Assembly: GCF_007752935.1 (NCBI RefSeq)
Contig: NZ_CP036319.1
Coordinates: forward strand, 2,666,001 to 2,730,000
From: Crateriforma conspicua
GTDB lineage: Bacteria; Planctomycetota; Planctomycetia; Pirellulales; Pirellulaceae
DNA: 64,000 nt
Direction of reading: 5' to 3'
Position numbers and translations under genes: made by a program. This document shows, one piece after another, positions 43,518 to 50,754 of the stretch (position 1 is the first letter of the stretch; each line of letters opens with the position of its first letter). Under the pieces are notes generated by a model. That model was not told where the DNA came from and made no database searches. It saw only the letters and a program-made list of their open reading frames with translations.

Positions 43518-44918
43518 TCAGATCGTGTGGATCGGGCGGTCGTCGACGGCCAGGGCGGCTTCGTGGACGATTTCGGACATCGTCGGGTGGGCGTGGCAGG
43601 TCCGTGCGATGTCTTCGCTGCTGGCGCCGAACTCCATCGCGGCGGCGACTTCGGCGATCATGTCACCGGCGCGGGCACCGATGATGTGGGCACCCAGTAC
43701 GCGATCGGTCGCCGCGTCGGCCAAGATTTTTACGCGGCCTTCGGCTTCGCCCAATGTGCGTGCCCGACCGTTGGCTCCATAAGGGCAAACCCCCTTCTTG
43801 TACTCGATACCCTCGTCTTTCAACTGGTCTTCCGTTTTGCCGACCGTCGCGATTTCTGGGTGGGTGTAAACGATCGCGGGGATCACGTCATAGTTCATAT
43901 GGCTCTTGATGCCCGCCATGCGTTCGACGCACACGACGGCTTCTTCCATTGCCTTGTGTGCCAACATCGCGCCTCCGATGCAATCGCCTGTCGCGTAGAT
44001 GCCTTCGACGGACGTTTCGTAGTTTTCATCGACGCTAAGGAAGCCGCGGTTGTCGGTTTCCAGACCGGCCGATTCCAGTCCCAGATCATCGGTCGCCGGC
44101 GCACGTCCGGTGGCCAATAGCACGCGATCACATTCGATCGAATCGCCGTCTTTGATCGTCACGACGCACCGATCCCCGTCGACTTTGGCCGATTCGACGA
44201 AGGTCTTGGTGCGGAAATCCAGGCCTTGTTTTTTGAACGCGCGATGGGCCAATTGGGCGAGTTCACTGTCCAGTCCCGCTAGGATGCGGTCCATCGCTTC
44301 CAGCACGATGACTTCGCTGCCCAAACGGTTCCAGACGCTGCCCAGTTCCAGGCCGATGTAGCCGCCGCCGATGACCACCAGACGTTTGGGGACGCTGGGG
44401 AACGACAGCGCAGTGGTGCTGTTTCCGATGCGGTCGCCGTCTTCTTCGACACTGCGCAGCTTTGCCGGAACACTGCCGGGGCACAACAGGATCTGGTCGG
44501 CTTCGATCAGCGTCGGTTCGCCGTCGCCGGTGGGCGTGACCTGGACCGAATTGACGTCACGCAGGCGTCCACGGCCCTGGTACGGCGTGACCCCTTGGTT
44601 TTTGAACAGCATGTTGATGCCGCCGGTCAACGTGTCGACGATCTTCCGCTTGCGAGCCATCATCGCGTCCAGGTCCAGCGTCACGTCGCCGACCTTCACG
44701 CCATGCTGTTCCAGGTGGTGCAGCGATTGTTCGTACAAGTGCGACGATTCCAGCAGGGCTTTGCTGGGGATACAGCCGACGCGGACGCAGGTGCCGCCGA
44801 AGCGATCATTTTCGTCGATACACGCGACGTCGATGCCAAGCTGAGCCGCTCGGATGGCTGCCACGTATCCTGCCGGCCCGCCGCCGACGACGACCAATTC
44901 GTGTCGCGCTTTGTTCAT
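43518..44918 (-). CDS. lpdA: Dihydrolipoyl dehydrogenase
   Basis: A 466-residue FAD-dependent disulfide oxidoreductase, the E3 component that reoxidises lipoamide in 2-oxoacid dehydrogenase and glycine cleavage complexes with NAD+. The FAD fold GGGPAGYVAAIRAAQLG is at residues 12-28. The redox-active pair C44 and C49 lies in GGTCVRVGCIPSK. The NAD fold VVIGGGYIGLELGSVW is near residue 180, YATGDCIGG near 310, and the C-terminal catalytic HAHPTMSEIVHEA supplies His and Glu. It is full length with an ATG at 44918. No E1 or E2 genes adjoin, so it probably serves several complexes. Confidence 0.96.
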   Translation of the reverse strand: MNKARHELVVVGGGPAGYVAAIRAAQLGIDVACIDENDRFGGTCVRVGCIPSKALLESSHLYEQSLHHLEQHGVKVGDVTLDLDAMMARKRKIVDTLTGGINMLFKNQGVTPYQGRGRLRDVNSVQVTPTGDGEPTLIEADQILLCPGSVPAKLRSVEEDGDRIGNSTTALSFPSVPKRLVVIGGGYIGLELGSVWNRLGSEVIVLEAMDRILAGLDSELAQLAHRAFKKQGLDFRTKTFVESAKVDGDRCVVTIKDGDSIECDRVLLATGRAPATDDLGLESAGLETDNRGFLSVDENYETSVEGIYATGDCIGGAMLAHKAMEEAVVCVERMAGIKSHMNYDVIPAIVYTHPEIATVGKTEDQLKDEGIEYKKGVCPYGANGRARTLGEAEGRVKILADAATDRVLGAHIIGARAGDMIAEVAAAMEFGASSEDIARTCHAHPTMSEIVHEAALAVDDRPIHTI

Positions 44919-45250
44919 GTCTGCTTAGTATTTCGCTGGTTTCCAAGAGAACTGGGCAGCCCGTAAAGTCCGCAGGGCAGCCAATGAAGTATGCAGGCTT
45001 TGGGCCGCAGTGACGAGGGGGAACAACGGTCGGATTCTTTGAGGTCCGTGCGTTTCGGGAGATCTTTCAAGGTGCCAAAAGTTCATCTTACTTTCTCCTG
45101 GGGCCCAGAAGCTGACCCGCGACTCATCCATCCAATCGACGAAGCTTTCTGCAGGCTGCCGCCGGAGCCGCCGACTAACCGGGGACCGGCCTGCGTACCA
45201 GCCCCGCCGTTGCCGACGAAACGGGATCCAACAGCCCCAATGAACAGCCG
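44919..45250. other. Intergenic region upstream of lpdA
   Basis: About 330 bases hold the lpdA promoter and the decayed start of the pseudogene that follows. Frames on the minus strand across 45083-45433 carry no motif. No regulatory site was recognised. Confidence 0.4.
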
Positions 45251-45460
45251 GTCATCGGCTTCATCGGGACGGGAATCCGGTACCACACCTATCACGGCCG
45301 CGAAGCGTTGAAGTTCGGCTCGTGTGTATCGGGATTGCGGATGTCGACGTGAACGGTTCGGTTGACCTACCATCCGGAAAACCAAACGTTTGGTGATGAC
45401 GCGCTGGCGAACTCGTTCATCGAACGACCGCAACGGAAGGGATACGAGATCACGGTTTGA
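45251..45460 (+). pseudogene. Gfo/Idh/MocA-type oxidoreductase remnant with large internal deletion
   Basis: One frame reads VIGFIGTGIRYHTYHGREAL and KFGSC, the N-terminal NAD(P)-binding strand of this dehydrogenase family. About 15 residues later, after an in-frame TGA (45349-45351), it reads TYHPENQTFGDDALANSF and IERPQRKGYEI, like a C-terminal end of the family, and stops at 45458-45460. More than 300 residues of the usual protein are missing between the halves. The piece is therefore a decayed remnant. The call rests on the two short matches and is moderate. Confidence 0.6.
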
Positions 45461-45558
45461 TCGTGACTTGTTTTTAATGTTTCGGCGGCCGGTGAATCCG
45501 ATTGGGTTTGCCGGCCTTTTTGTGGATGGTTGGGAAAGGGATTGTGATGGAGGGGCGG

Positions 45559-45586
45559 ACGCTACTATCGCGGAGCGAAAGGCGAC
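45559..45586 (-). repeat. REP-like hairpin copy
   Basis: Read on the minus strand this is GTCGCCTTTCGCTCCGCGA followed by TAGTAGC, the consensus with one stem mismatch. It lies ten bases downstream of the stop codon of the DUF1080 gene, in the position of a terminator-like hairpin. Confidence 0.8.
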
Positions 45587-45595
45587 GATGGCCGA

Positions 45596-46366
45596 CTATG
45601 GCAATTGGCGGATGAACAGATTGCGGAAGGTGATCGGGCTGCCTTCGCTTTCCAAGCACAGGTAACCTTCGCTGGGCTGGCAATCCGAACCGCCGGACAC
45701 TTCTTCGCCGTTGACCCACAAACGGATCGTGCCATTGACGCCTCGGACGTAGTAACGATTCCACTGGCCGGCGCCCAAAGATCGTTCCTTCGATGGAAAC
45801 GAACGACTGCCGTTGGGTGACAGCGGCGGGAAGGGCTTCATGGTCGACTTGCCGACCGCGAATACGTCACCGTGGGTCGAAAAGAACGGCGTTTTGCCGC
45901 CACCGGTTCGCTGGTGCCACTGGCGTGTGTAATCGTGGTCCAGCATTTGAATTTCGATCCCGCCGTCGGGCAGTTTGCCGGGCGGCAAGTCATCCAAAGC
46001 CGACGCGGGAACCCACGCGAACACGCCGCTGTTGCCGGCCGGGCGTTCGTGCCGCCATTCGATCAGCAGTTCAAAGTTCTTATACGTTTTGCGGCTGCGT
46101 GTGACTCCGATCGGCGTCCCCGATCCGTGAGCGACCGGGCCGTTCCAGGTCAGCGTCTGGTCATCGCCATTGACACGCACAAAGTCGGCTTCGCCCAGCG
46201 GCGTCCAGCCCGGATCGCTGGGAGAGACGACGATCGTGTGCTCCGGTGCATCGGTGTGTGTGGATTCGTCGGCTTGGCATGCAGGCGAAAAGCATGTGGC
46301 CATCAGTCCGGCAAACAGTGTGAACAACTTGGCGGATCGAAACGTCGGAAGTTGCATGATCATCAT
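45596..46366 (-). CDS. DUF1080 (3-keto-disaccharide hydrolase-like) secreted protein
   Basis: A 256-residue exported protein with a signal peptide (FTLFAGLMATCFSPACQA). The start is one of three close ATGs at 46366-46357. Conserved DUF1080 blocks are TLTWNGPVAHGSGTPIGV, FELLIEWRHERPAGNSGVFAW, GGIEIQMLDHDY, WNRYYVRGVNGTIRLWVNG and the C-terminal GSPITFRNLFIRQLP, forming a concanavalin-like beta-sandwich. Family members are linked with glycoside hydrolysis of 3-keto sugars. In Planctomycetes they often stand next to sulfatase genes, as here: the sulfatase at 46439 lies immediately upstream on the same strand, 72 bases away. A shared role in polysaccharide breakdown is inferred. Confidence 0.9.
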   Translation of the reverse strand: MMIMQLPTFRSAKLFTLFAGLMATCFSPACQADESTHTDAPEHTIVVSPSDPGWTPLGEADFVRVNGDDQTLTWNGPVAHGSGTPIGVTRSRKTYKNFELLIEWRHERPAGNSGVFAWVPASALDDLPPGKLPDGGIEIQMLDHDYTRQWHQRTGGGKTPFFSTHGDVFAVGKSTMKPFPPLSPNGSRSFPSKERSLGAGQWNRYYVRGVNGTIRLWVNGEEVSGGSDCQPSEGYLCLESEGSPITFRNLFIRQLP

Positions 46367-46438
46367 CGTTTCACTCGGAGTGATGGGCGGCGTGTTGTGG
46401 GATCGAAGGGGCAAGAAATCTGGGCGGGCGACGGCGGT

Positions 46439-47887
46439 TCAGAAATCACGAAACGGTCCACGCGGCGGTGCGTCTTGCATCTCGCTTTCCCATTGCCGGT
46501 ATTTCGCTTGGATGTCAGCCAAGACGTCCGGATATTGCTGGGACAGGTCGTTGGATTCGCCGATGTCATCGGTGATTCGGTACAGCCCGCTCTGGTCCTT
46601 GTCCGGCATGTCAACCCACTTCCAATCGTCCACGCGTGCACCGCGGCGATCCTGGCGTTTCCAAAACATCGATTTGCGTGGCGATTCAGTGTCGCCGCGA
46701 AGCGTGTCCCACCAATCGAAGCCGTCCAGGGTAACATCGGCCGGAACTTCGGCGTCGGCCGCGCTGCAAAGGCTGGGCAAGATTTCCAGGCTGGTCAGCA
46801 ACTGGTCGTTCACTTGGCCGGGCTTCAGCTTGCCATCGGGCCAGCGGACGAGACAGGGAACACGCACACCGCCTTCCCACATCGTCGACTTTTTTCCACG
46901 CAGCGGGGTGTTGTCACTGCCACCGCCGCCACCGTTATCGGACAGAAAAATGACGATCGTCTGGTCCAGTTGGCCGCGCGATTCGATGCGGCTGATCACT
47001 TGCCCGATCGCATCATCCATGCATGTGACCGCGGCGGCATAGTCGCGGCGACGAGCTTCGGTGGTCACTACCGTCGCCGGGTTGCCGTACCGGTATCGAT
47101 CGGTGGTTCGGTACGTCGGGGCGACCTCGGGATACATTGCTTTGAAACGTTCGGGCGCCTGGATCGTGCTGCGAATCTTTGGATCCAACGATGACGAATT
47201 ATGGGGCGCGCTGAATGGTAGGTACAGGAAATACGGTTGGTCGTCGGGTTGCTGGTCCAGGAATCGCAACGCTTCGCGTAGGAACAGGTCGGTGCAGTAG
47301 GTACCACGGTCATCGACGGTTGGCGATTCATTGCGAAACATGCTGGGCACGCCGTAACGTTCGTGGGTGTAGTAGTCGATGCCCGTGTTGACGAAACCAT
47401 AAAAGTCGTCGAAGCCTCGGGACGTTGGCAAGAAACGACGCAGACTGCCCAAGTCCCATTTGCCGTAGATGCCACATCGGTACCCGGCATCGGACAAGTA
47501 ATTGGCCAACGTCGATTCGCGAACGTCCATGCCGCCGATGCGTTCGAAAGTGGCGGCGTACTGTGCGGCGGTATAGCGGTGGCCGTAATCCGGGGCTTCG
47601 TTCCGGATCATGTCGCTGATGCCGTTGCGTTGCGGATAGCGACCGGTCAACAGTGCGCCGCGTGACGGAGTGCAGGCCGACCAAGCGACATAGAAATTCG
47701 TCAGCCGGATCCCCTCGACCGCCAAACGATCCAAGTTGGGGCTGATGATCTGACCGCCCAGGCAGCCTAGGTCGTTGTATCCCAAGTCGTCGGCAACGAT
47801 CAGCACGATCGATGGCGAGGTCGGTGGTGCCGCGTCAGTCCAGGAGGAGGCAATGAAGAAAACGACGATGCACAGAAGGCCGGTCAT
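46439..47887 (-). CDS. Secreted sulfatase, formylglycine-dependent
   Basis: A 482-residue exported sulfatase. The ATG at 47887 starts the signal peptide MTGLLCIVVFFIASSWTDAA; the open frame further upstream is proline- and histidine-rich repeat sequence and is rejected. Metal ligands are in LIVADDLGYNDLG (D33-D34). The catalytic C72 lies in SACTPSRGALLTGR, a canonical CxPSR. YGKWDLG stands for the usual GKWHLG, and FLSDNGGGGG holds late metal ligands. LYRITDDIGESNDLS is the common C-terminal block. It forms a probable operon with the DUF1080 gene downstream. The substrate is unknown. Confidence 0.93.
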   Translation of the reverse strand: MTGLLCIVVFFIASSWTDAAPPTSPSIVLIVADDLGYNDLGCLGGQIISPNLDRLAVEGIRLTNFYVAWSACTPSRGALLTGRYPQRNGISDMIRNEAPDYGHRYTAAQYAATFERIGGMDVRESTLANYLSDAGYRCGIYGKWDLGSLRRFLPTSRGFDDFYGFVNTGIDYYTHERYGVPSMFRNESPTVDDRGTYCTDLFLREALRFLDQQPDDQPYFLYLPFSAPHNSSSLDPKIRSTIQAPERFKAMYPEVAPTYRTTDRYRYGNPATVVTTEARRRDYAAAVTCMDDAIGQVISRIESRGQLDQTIVIFLSDNGGGGGSDNTPLRGKKSTMWEGGVRVPCLVRWPDGKLKPGQVNDQLLTSLEILPSLCSAADAEVPADVTLDGFDWWDTLRGDTESPRKSMFWKRQDRRGARVDDWKWVDMPDKDQSGLYRITDDIGESNDLSQQYPDVLADIQAKYRQWESEMQDAPPRGPFRDF

Positions 47888-48353
47888 GCGGCGGTGACCG
47901 GCGGCGGATGGGTCGGTGAGCACGACAAACACGGGTGGAGCGGGACGGTGGGGCGGTGGGGCGGTGGGACGGTGGGGCGGTGGCGACAAAGCCGAGGCGG
48001 GATGGGGACGGATCACGCGGGGGTGCAAATCATGGGCGGCGTCATGGTCTGCGGCGGATCCCCGTCATCATAAACGCTGGGGCACAGGGGCTGGGCTCCG
48101 GTCATTTGTCCAGTCATCGCTGCCGTGCCGTCGTTCGGCCGTGCATGCTAAGCCGTTGTGTCGGGCCGCCGTGTTCGGCCGGCGACATCACCGACATGAT
48201 CGGATTCTTTCGTACCTTCGGCGCCAGCGGTCTGTGATGCGGTTGGCCGCGACAATTCGCCAGATTCTTGTGGGTGGTTTTACGTCCAGTAAACGGTGCG
48301 TGACCTAGGAATCTAGTGGAAATCTCCAGGAACTTGTTTTTCACGATCCGACC
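47888..48353. other. Intergenic region between sulfatase and tad genes, with G-rich minisatellite
   Basis: This divergent intergenic region of about 466 bases must hold the promoters of the sulfatase and of the TadE operon. Near 47942-47984 it contains a short G-rich array of the 8-mer GGTGGGGC with variants (GGTGGGAC). No gene or RNA was recognised; frames with high proline or histidine come from this array. Confidence 0.5.
47942..47984 (+). repeat. G-rich 8-bp tandem array
   Basis: Five near-identical units of GGTGGGGC or GGTGGGAC follow each other. Runs of four G at regular spacing could form a G-quadruplex on the plus strand. It lies just upstream of the sulfatase start on the opposite strand. 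Confidence 0.75.
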
Positions 48354-48788
48354 ATGCACGCAAACCGATCCCGGAAAAGCCAACTTGCGACACCGCGTCA
48401 ACGTCGTAACGGACGCCGCGCCGCGGCCGTGGTGGAACTTGCGGTCTGTCTGCCGCTGTTGACGCTGATCATGTTGGGGACGATCGAGACCTGCAACATG
48501 ATGTTCGTGGGCCAAAGCTTGAAGATCACCGCTTACGAAGGTGCCCGCGTGGGTGTGGTACCGACGTCGAAAGCGGAGAACGTCGAATACCAGTGCCAGC
48601 TGTTGCTGGATGCCCATGGCGTCAAAGGCTATGACGTTTCGATGAATCCCAGCGATCCGGGATCGCTGGGTGAAGACGACTATTTCCAAGTCACGGTGTC
48701 CGCACCGTTTGATTCGAATTCTTTGCTGGGCGGATACCTGTTCAGCGGCAAGACACTGACACGTACGGTCAGTCTGCGTGCACGGTAA
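48354..48788 (+). CDS. TadE-like pseudopilin/assembly protein
   Basis: A 144-residue protein with a basic head (RSRKSQLATPRQRRNGRR), then the TadE signature AAAVVELAVCLPLLTLIMLGTIE forming one membrane helix with the conserved glutamate after a small-residue run, the site processed by prepilin peptidase in this family. The C-terminal part is periplasmic with predicted beta structure (DYFQVTVSAPF). It belongs to the minor-pseudopilin set of tight-adherence (Tad/Flp) pili. The gene is the first of three co-oriented genes (48354-50592). No ATPase or secretin of the Tad system is in the window. Confidence 0.88.
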   Translation: MHANRSRKSQLATPRQRRNGRRAAAVVELAVCLPLLTLIMLGTIETCNMMFVGQSLKITAYEGARVGVVPTSKAENVEYQCQLLLDAHGVKGYDVSMNPSDPGSLGEDDYFQVTVSAPFDSNSLLGGYLFSGKTLTRTVSLRAR

Positions 48789-48816
48789 CGAGAAACTCTG
48801 ATAGGGCCCGCAAACG

Positions 48817-49947
48817 ATGCCAATCCATCGCATCCGAAACAACCGACGTGATCGCCGCGGCGCGACGATGGCATTGGTGGCCGTGTTGCTGCCGGTGCTG
48901 CTGATCATTTCCGCTTATGCGATCAACATCACGTACATTGAATCGCTGAATACCGATGTGCAGATTGCATCGGATGCCGCAGCGCACGCGGCGTTGAAAG
49001 AGTATGTGTTAAGCGACGGTGACAAGGCCAAGGCGGTGACAGCGGCACAAGCCGCGGCAGCGCTGAATCCGATCGGCGAACACGTCATGCCGGTTGGTGA
49101 AGGAGATTTGGATGTGGGTGTCAGCAACCGAAACGCATTGAATTCAACGCATTCGTTCACACCGGCAGAAAACGGCAATGCGATTCGATTCGTGACGCGC
49201 TCGCTAGCCAATAGTAACAACACCAACATCAAACCGCTGTTCCCGACGTTCGGGACCAACTTTCAGTTCAAGACACAACGCGAAGCGATCGCCACCCAAG
49301 CGGCGATGGATATCAGCTTGGTGGTCGATCGCAGCGGATCGATGGCATATGCCGCGGACGAAGTGGCCCAGTACCCGCCGGCGCCCGCGGCCGCACCGGC
49401 CGGGTGGGATTTTGGACAACCGGTGCCACCCAGCGCACGTTGGTTGGACTTGATCGCAGCGGTCAACACGTTCAAACAGTTGATCGAAGCTTCGCCGATG
49501 GAAGAGTACGTTGCGCTGTCGACTTACAACAGCAATCCGGCCACTCCCGTTCGTCTGACGAACGACTACACCGAAGTCATGGATGCGTTGCAGGCGATCT
49601 CGGTCAGCTTTGAAGCCGGTGGGACCAACATCGGTGGCGGGATGATGGAAGGATCCGCCGCGGTGACCGACCAAGCCTTGGGACGCCCCTTTGCCACCAA
49701 GGTCGTGATCGTGATGACCGATGGGATTCACAACTACGGGAAAGATCCCGTCAGCGCCGCCTACAGCCTGTACCACAACGGGATCACCGTCTTCACCATC
49801 ACGTTCAGTGATGAAGCGGATCAAAACAAGATGAAAAAGGTCGCCGACATCTGTGGCGGCCAACACTTTCACGCCGTGACCGCGGCCCAGCTGGCGGATG
49901 CGTTTCGTGAAATCGCCCGTCGTTTGCCCAGTCTGTTGACGAAGTGA
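48817..49947 (+). CDS. TadG-like protein with von Willebrand factor A domain
   Basis: A 376-residue protein, 28 bases after the TadE gene. The N-terminal NRRDRRGATMALVAVLLPVL is the TadG-type membrane segment. After a linker region a vWA domain spans about residues 165-370: MIDAS motif DRSGSMAYA (DxSxS), the conserved GGTNIGGGM with threonine, and MTDGIHNYG. This metal-ion-dependent adhesion fold binds protein partners outside the membrane. A Pro/Ala-rich loop (YPPAPAAAPAGW) is inserted early in the domain. TadG proteins anchor or tip Tad pili. The stop is three bases before the next start, indicating an operon. Confidence 0.9.
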   Translation: MPIHRIRNNRRDRRGATMALVAVLLPVLLIISAYAINITYIESLNTDVQIASDAAAHAALKEYVLSDGDKAKAVTAAQAAAALNPIGEHVMPVGEGDLDVGVSNRNALNSTHSFTPAENGNAIRFVTRSLANSNNTNIKPLFPTFGTNFQFKTQREAIATQAAMDISLVVDRSGSMAYAADEVAQYPPAPAAAPAGWDFGQPVPPSARWLDLIAAVNTFKQLIEASPMEEYVALSTYNSNPATPVRLTNDYTEVMDALQAISVSFEAGGTNIGGGMMEGSAAVTDQALGRPFATKVVIVMTDGIHNYGKDPVSAAYSLYHNGITVFTITFSDEADQNKMKKVADICGGQHFHAVTAAQLADAFREIARRLPSLLTK

Positions 49948-49950
49948 GAC

Positions 49951-50592
49951 ATGTTGATGTTGGTTTTTAAACACTTTCGCCAGAAAACTCCGGTGCAACG
50001 ATCCGTTAACGATGTAGAACGGCGAACCGGGGCTGCTGCGGTCGAATTTGCCTTCTGTTTGGTATTGTTGGTGATGCTGATCTTTGGCGGCATCGAACTT
50101 TCCCGCGCCAGCATGCTGAAACACGTCGCCGACCACTCGGCCTACATCGCGGCACGAACCGTGATCGTTCCGGGCTCCAAGTCGTCCACGGCAAAAAACA
50201 TGGCCAAGGATTATCTGGCCAAGCACGGGATCCAATCGGCGACCATCACGGTGACGCCGGAAACGCTGAGCGAATCGGACACGTCGGTCAACGTGTCCGT
50301 GAAGATCCCCGTTTCGGAAAACGTCTGGTTGTCACCCCAGTACACCAGCGGCGATGTCGAAGGTCATTGCACCTTGATGACCGAGCGGGCACCAATCGTG
50401 TTGGCAAAATCTTTGCCGACGCCTCCACCACCGCCGCCTCCACCACCGGAACCCGAACCGGAGCCGCAACCAGAGCCAGAACCCGAACCGGAGCCGGAAC
50501 CAGCGCCGGAGCCTGAGCCGGCACCCGAGCCATCGCCACCCCCGCCGCCTCCCCCACCTCCACCACCGCCTCCTCCACCACCCATGCTGTAA
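49951..50592 (+). CDS. TadE-like protein with proline- and Glu-Pro-rich C-terminal tail
   Basis: A 213-residue protein closing the tad operon. The TadE signature (GAAAVEFAFCLVLLVMLIFGG, with conserved Glu) is near residues 27-47. The periplasmic part runs to about residue 150. The last 60 residues are low-complexity: a Pro run, about a dozen Glu-Pro repeats (PEPEPEPQPEPEPEPE) and a second Pro run ending in ML. Such tails form extended rigid rods and, in TonB-like proteins, span the periplasm. Here the tail may bridge the wall or surface layer. The tail is encoded by a codon-biased repeat and is prone to length change. Confidence 0.88.
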   Translation: MLMLVFKHFRQKTPVQRSVNDVERRTGAAAVEFAFCLVLLVMLIFGGIELSRASMLKHVADHSAYIAARTVIVPGSKSSTAKNMAKDYLAKHGIQSATITVTPETLSESDTSVNVSVKIPVSENVWLSPQYTSGDVEGHCTLMTERAPIVLAKSLPTPPPPPPPPPEPEPEPQPEPEPEPEPEPAPEPEPAPEPSPPPPPPPPPPPPPPPPML

Positions 50593-50754
50593 GGCGATGG
50601 GGGTGAAAGGGCGAACGTCCACATCAACGATCGACGCCGGTGATCAAGTTTTTGGTCGCCGGCGTTTTTCGTGTTGCTCGTTCCGTGAATCATCAAAGCC
50701 GCAACTTTGCTAACATGCAGTCCGGTGAGGTTTCGATTCGAGCGGACGGACACG

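Noticed and set aside
45083-45433. Minus-strand frame of 116 codons upstream of lpdA
   Set aside because: It is antisense to the Gfo/Idh/MocA remnant and has no recognisable feature.
46439-48028. Longer start for the sulfatase, adding a His/Pro-rich leader
   Set aside because: The extra residues come from the G-rich 8-mer array, and the signal peptide begins at 47887.
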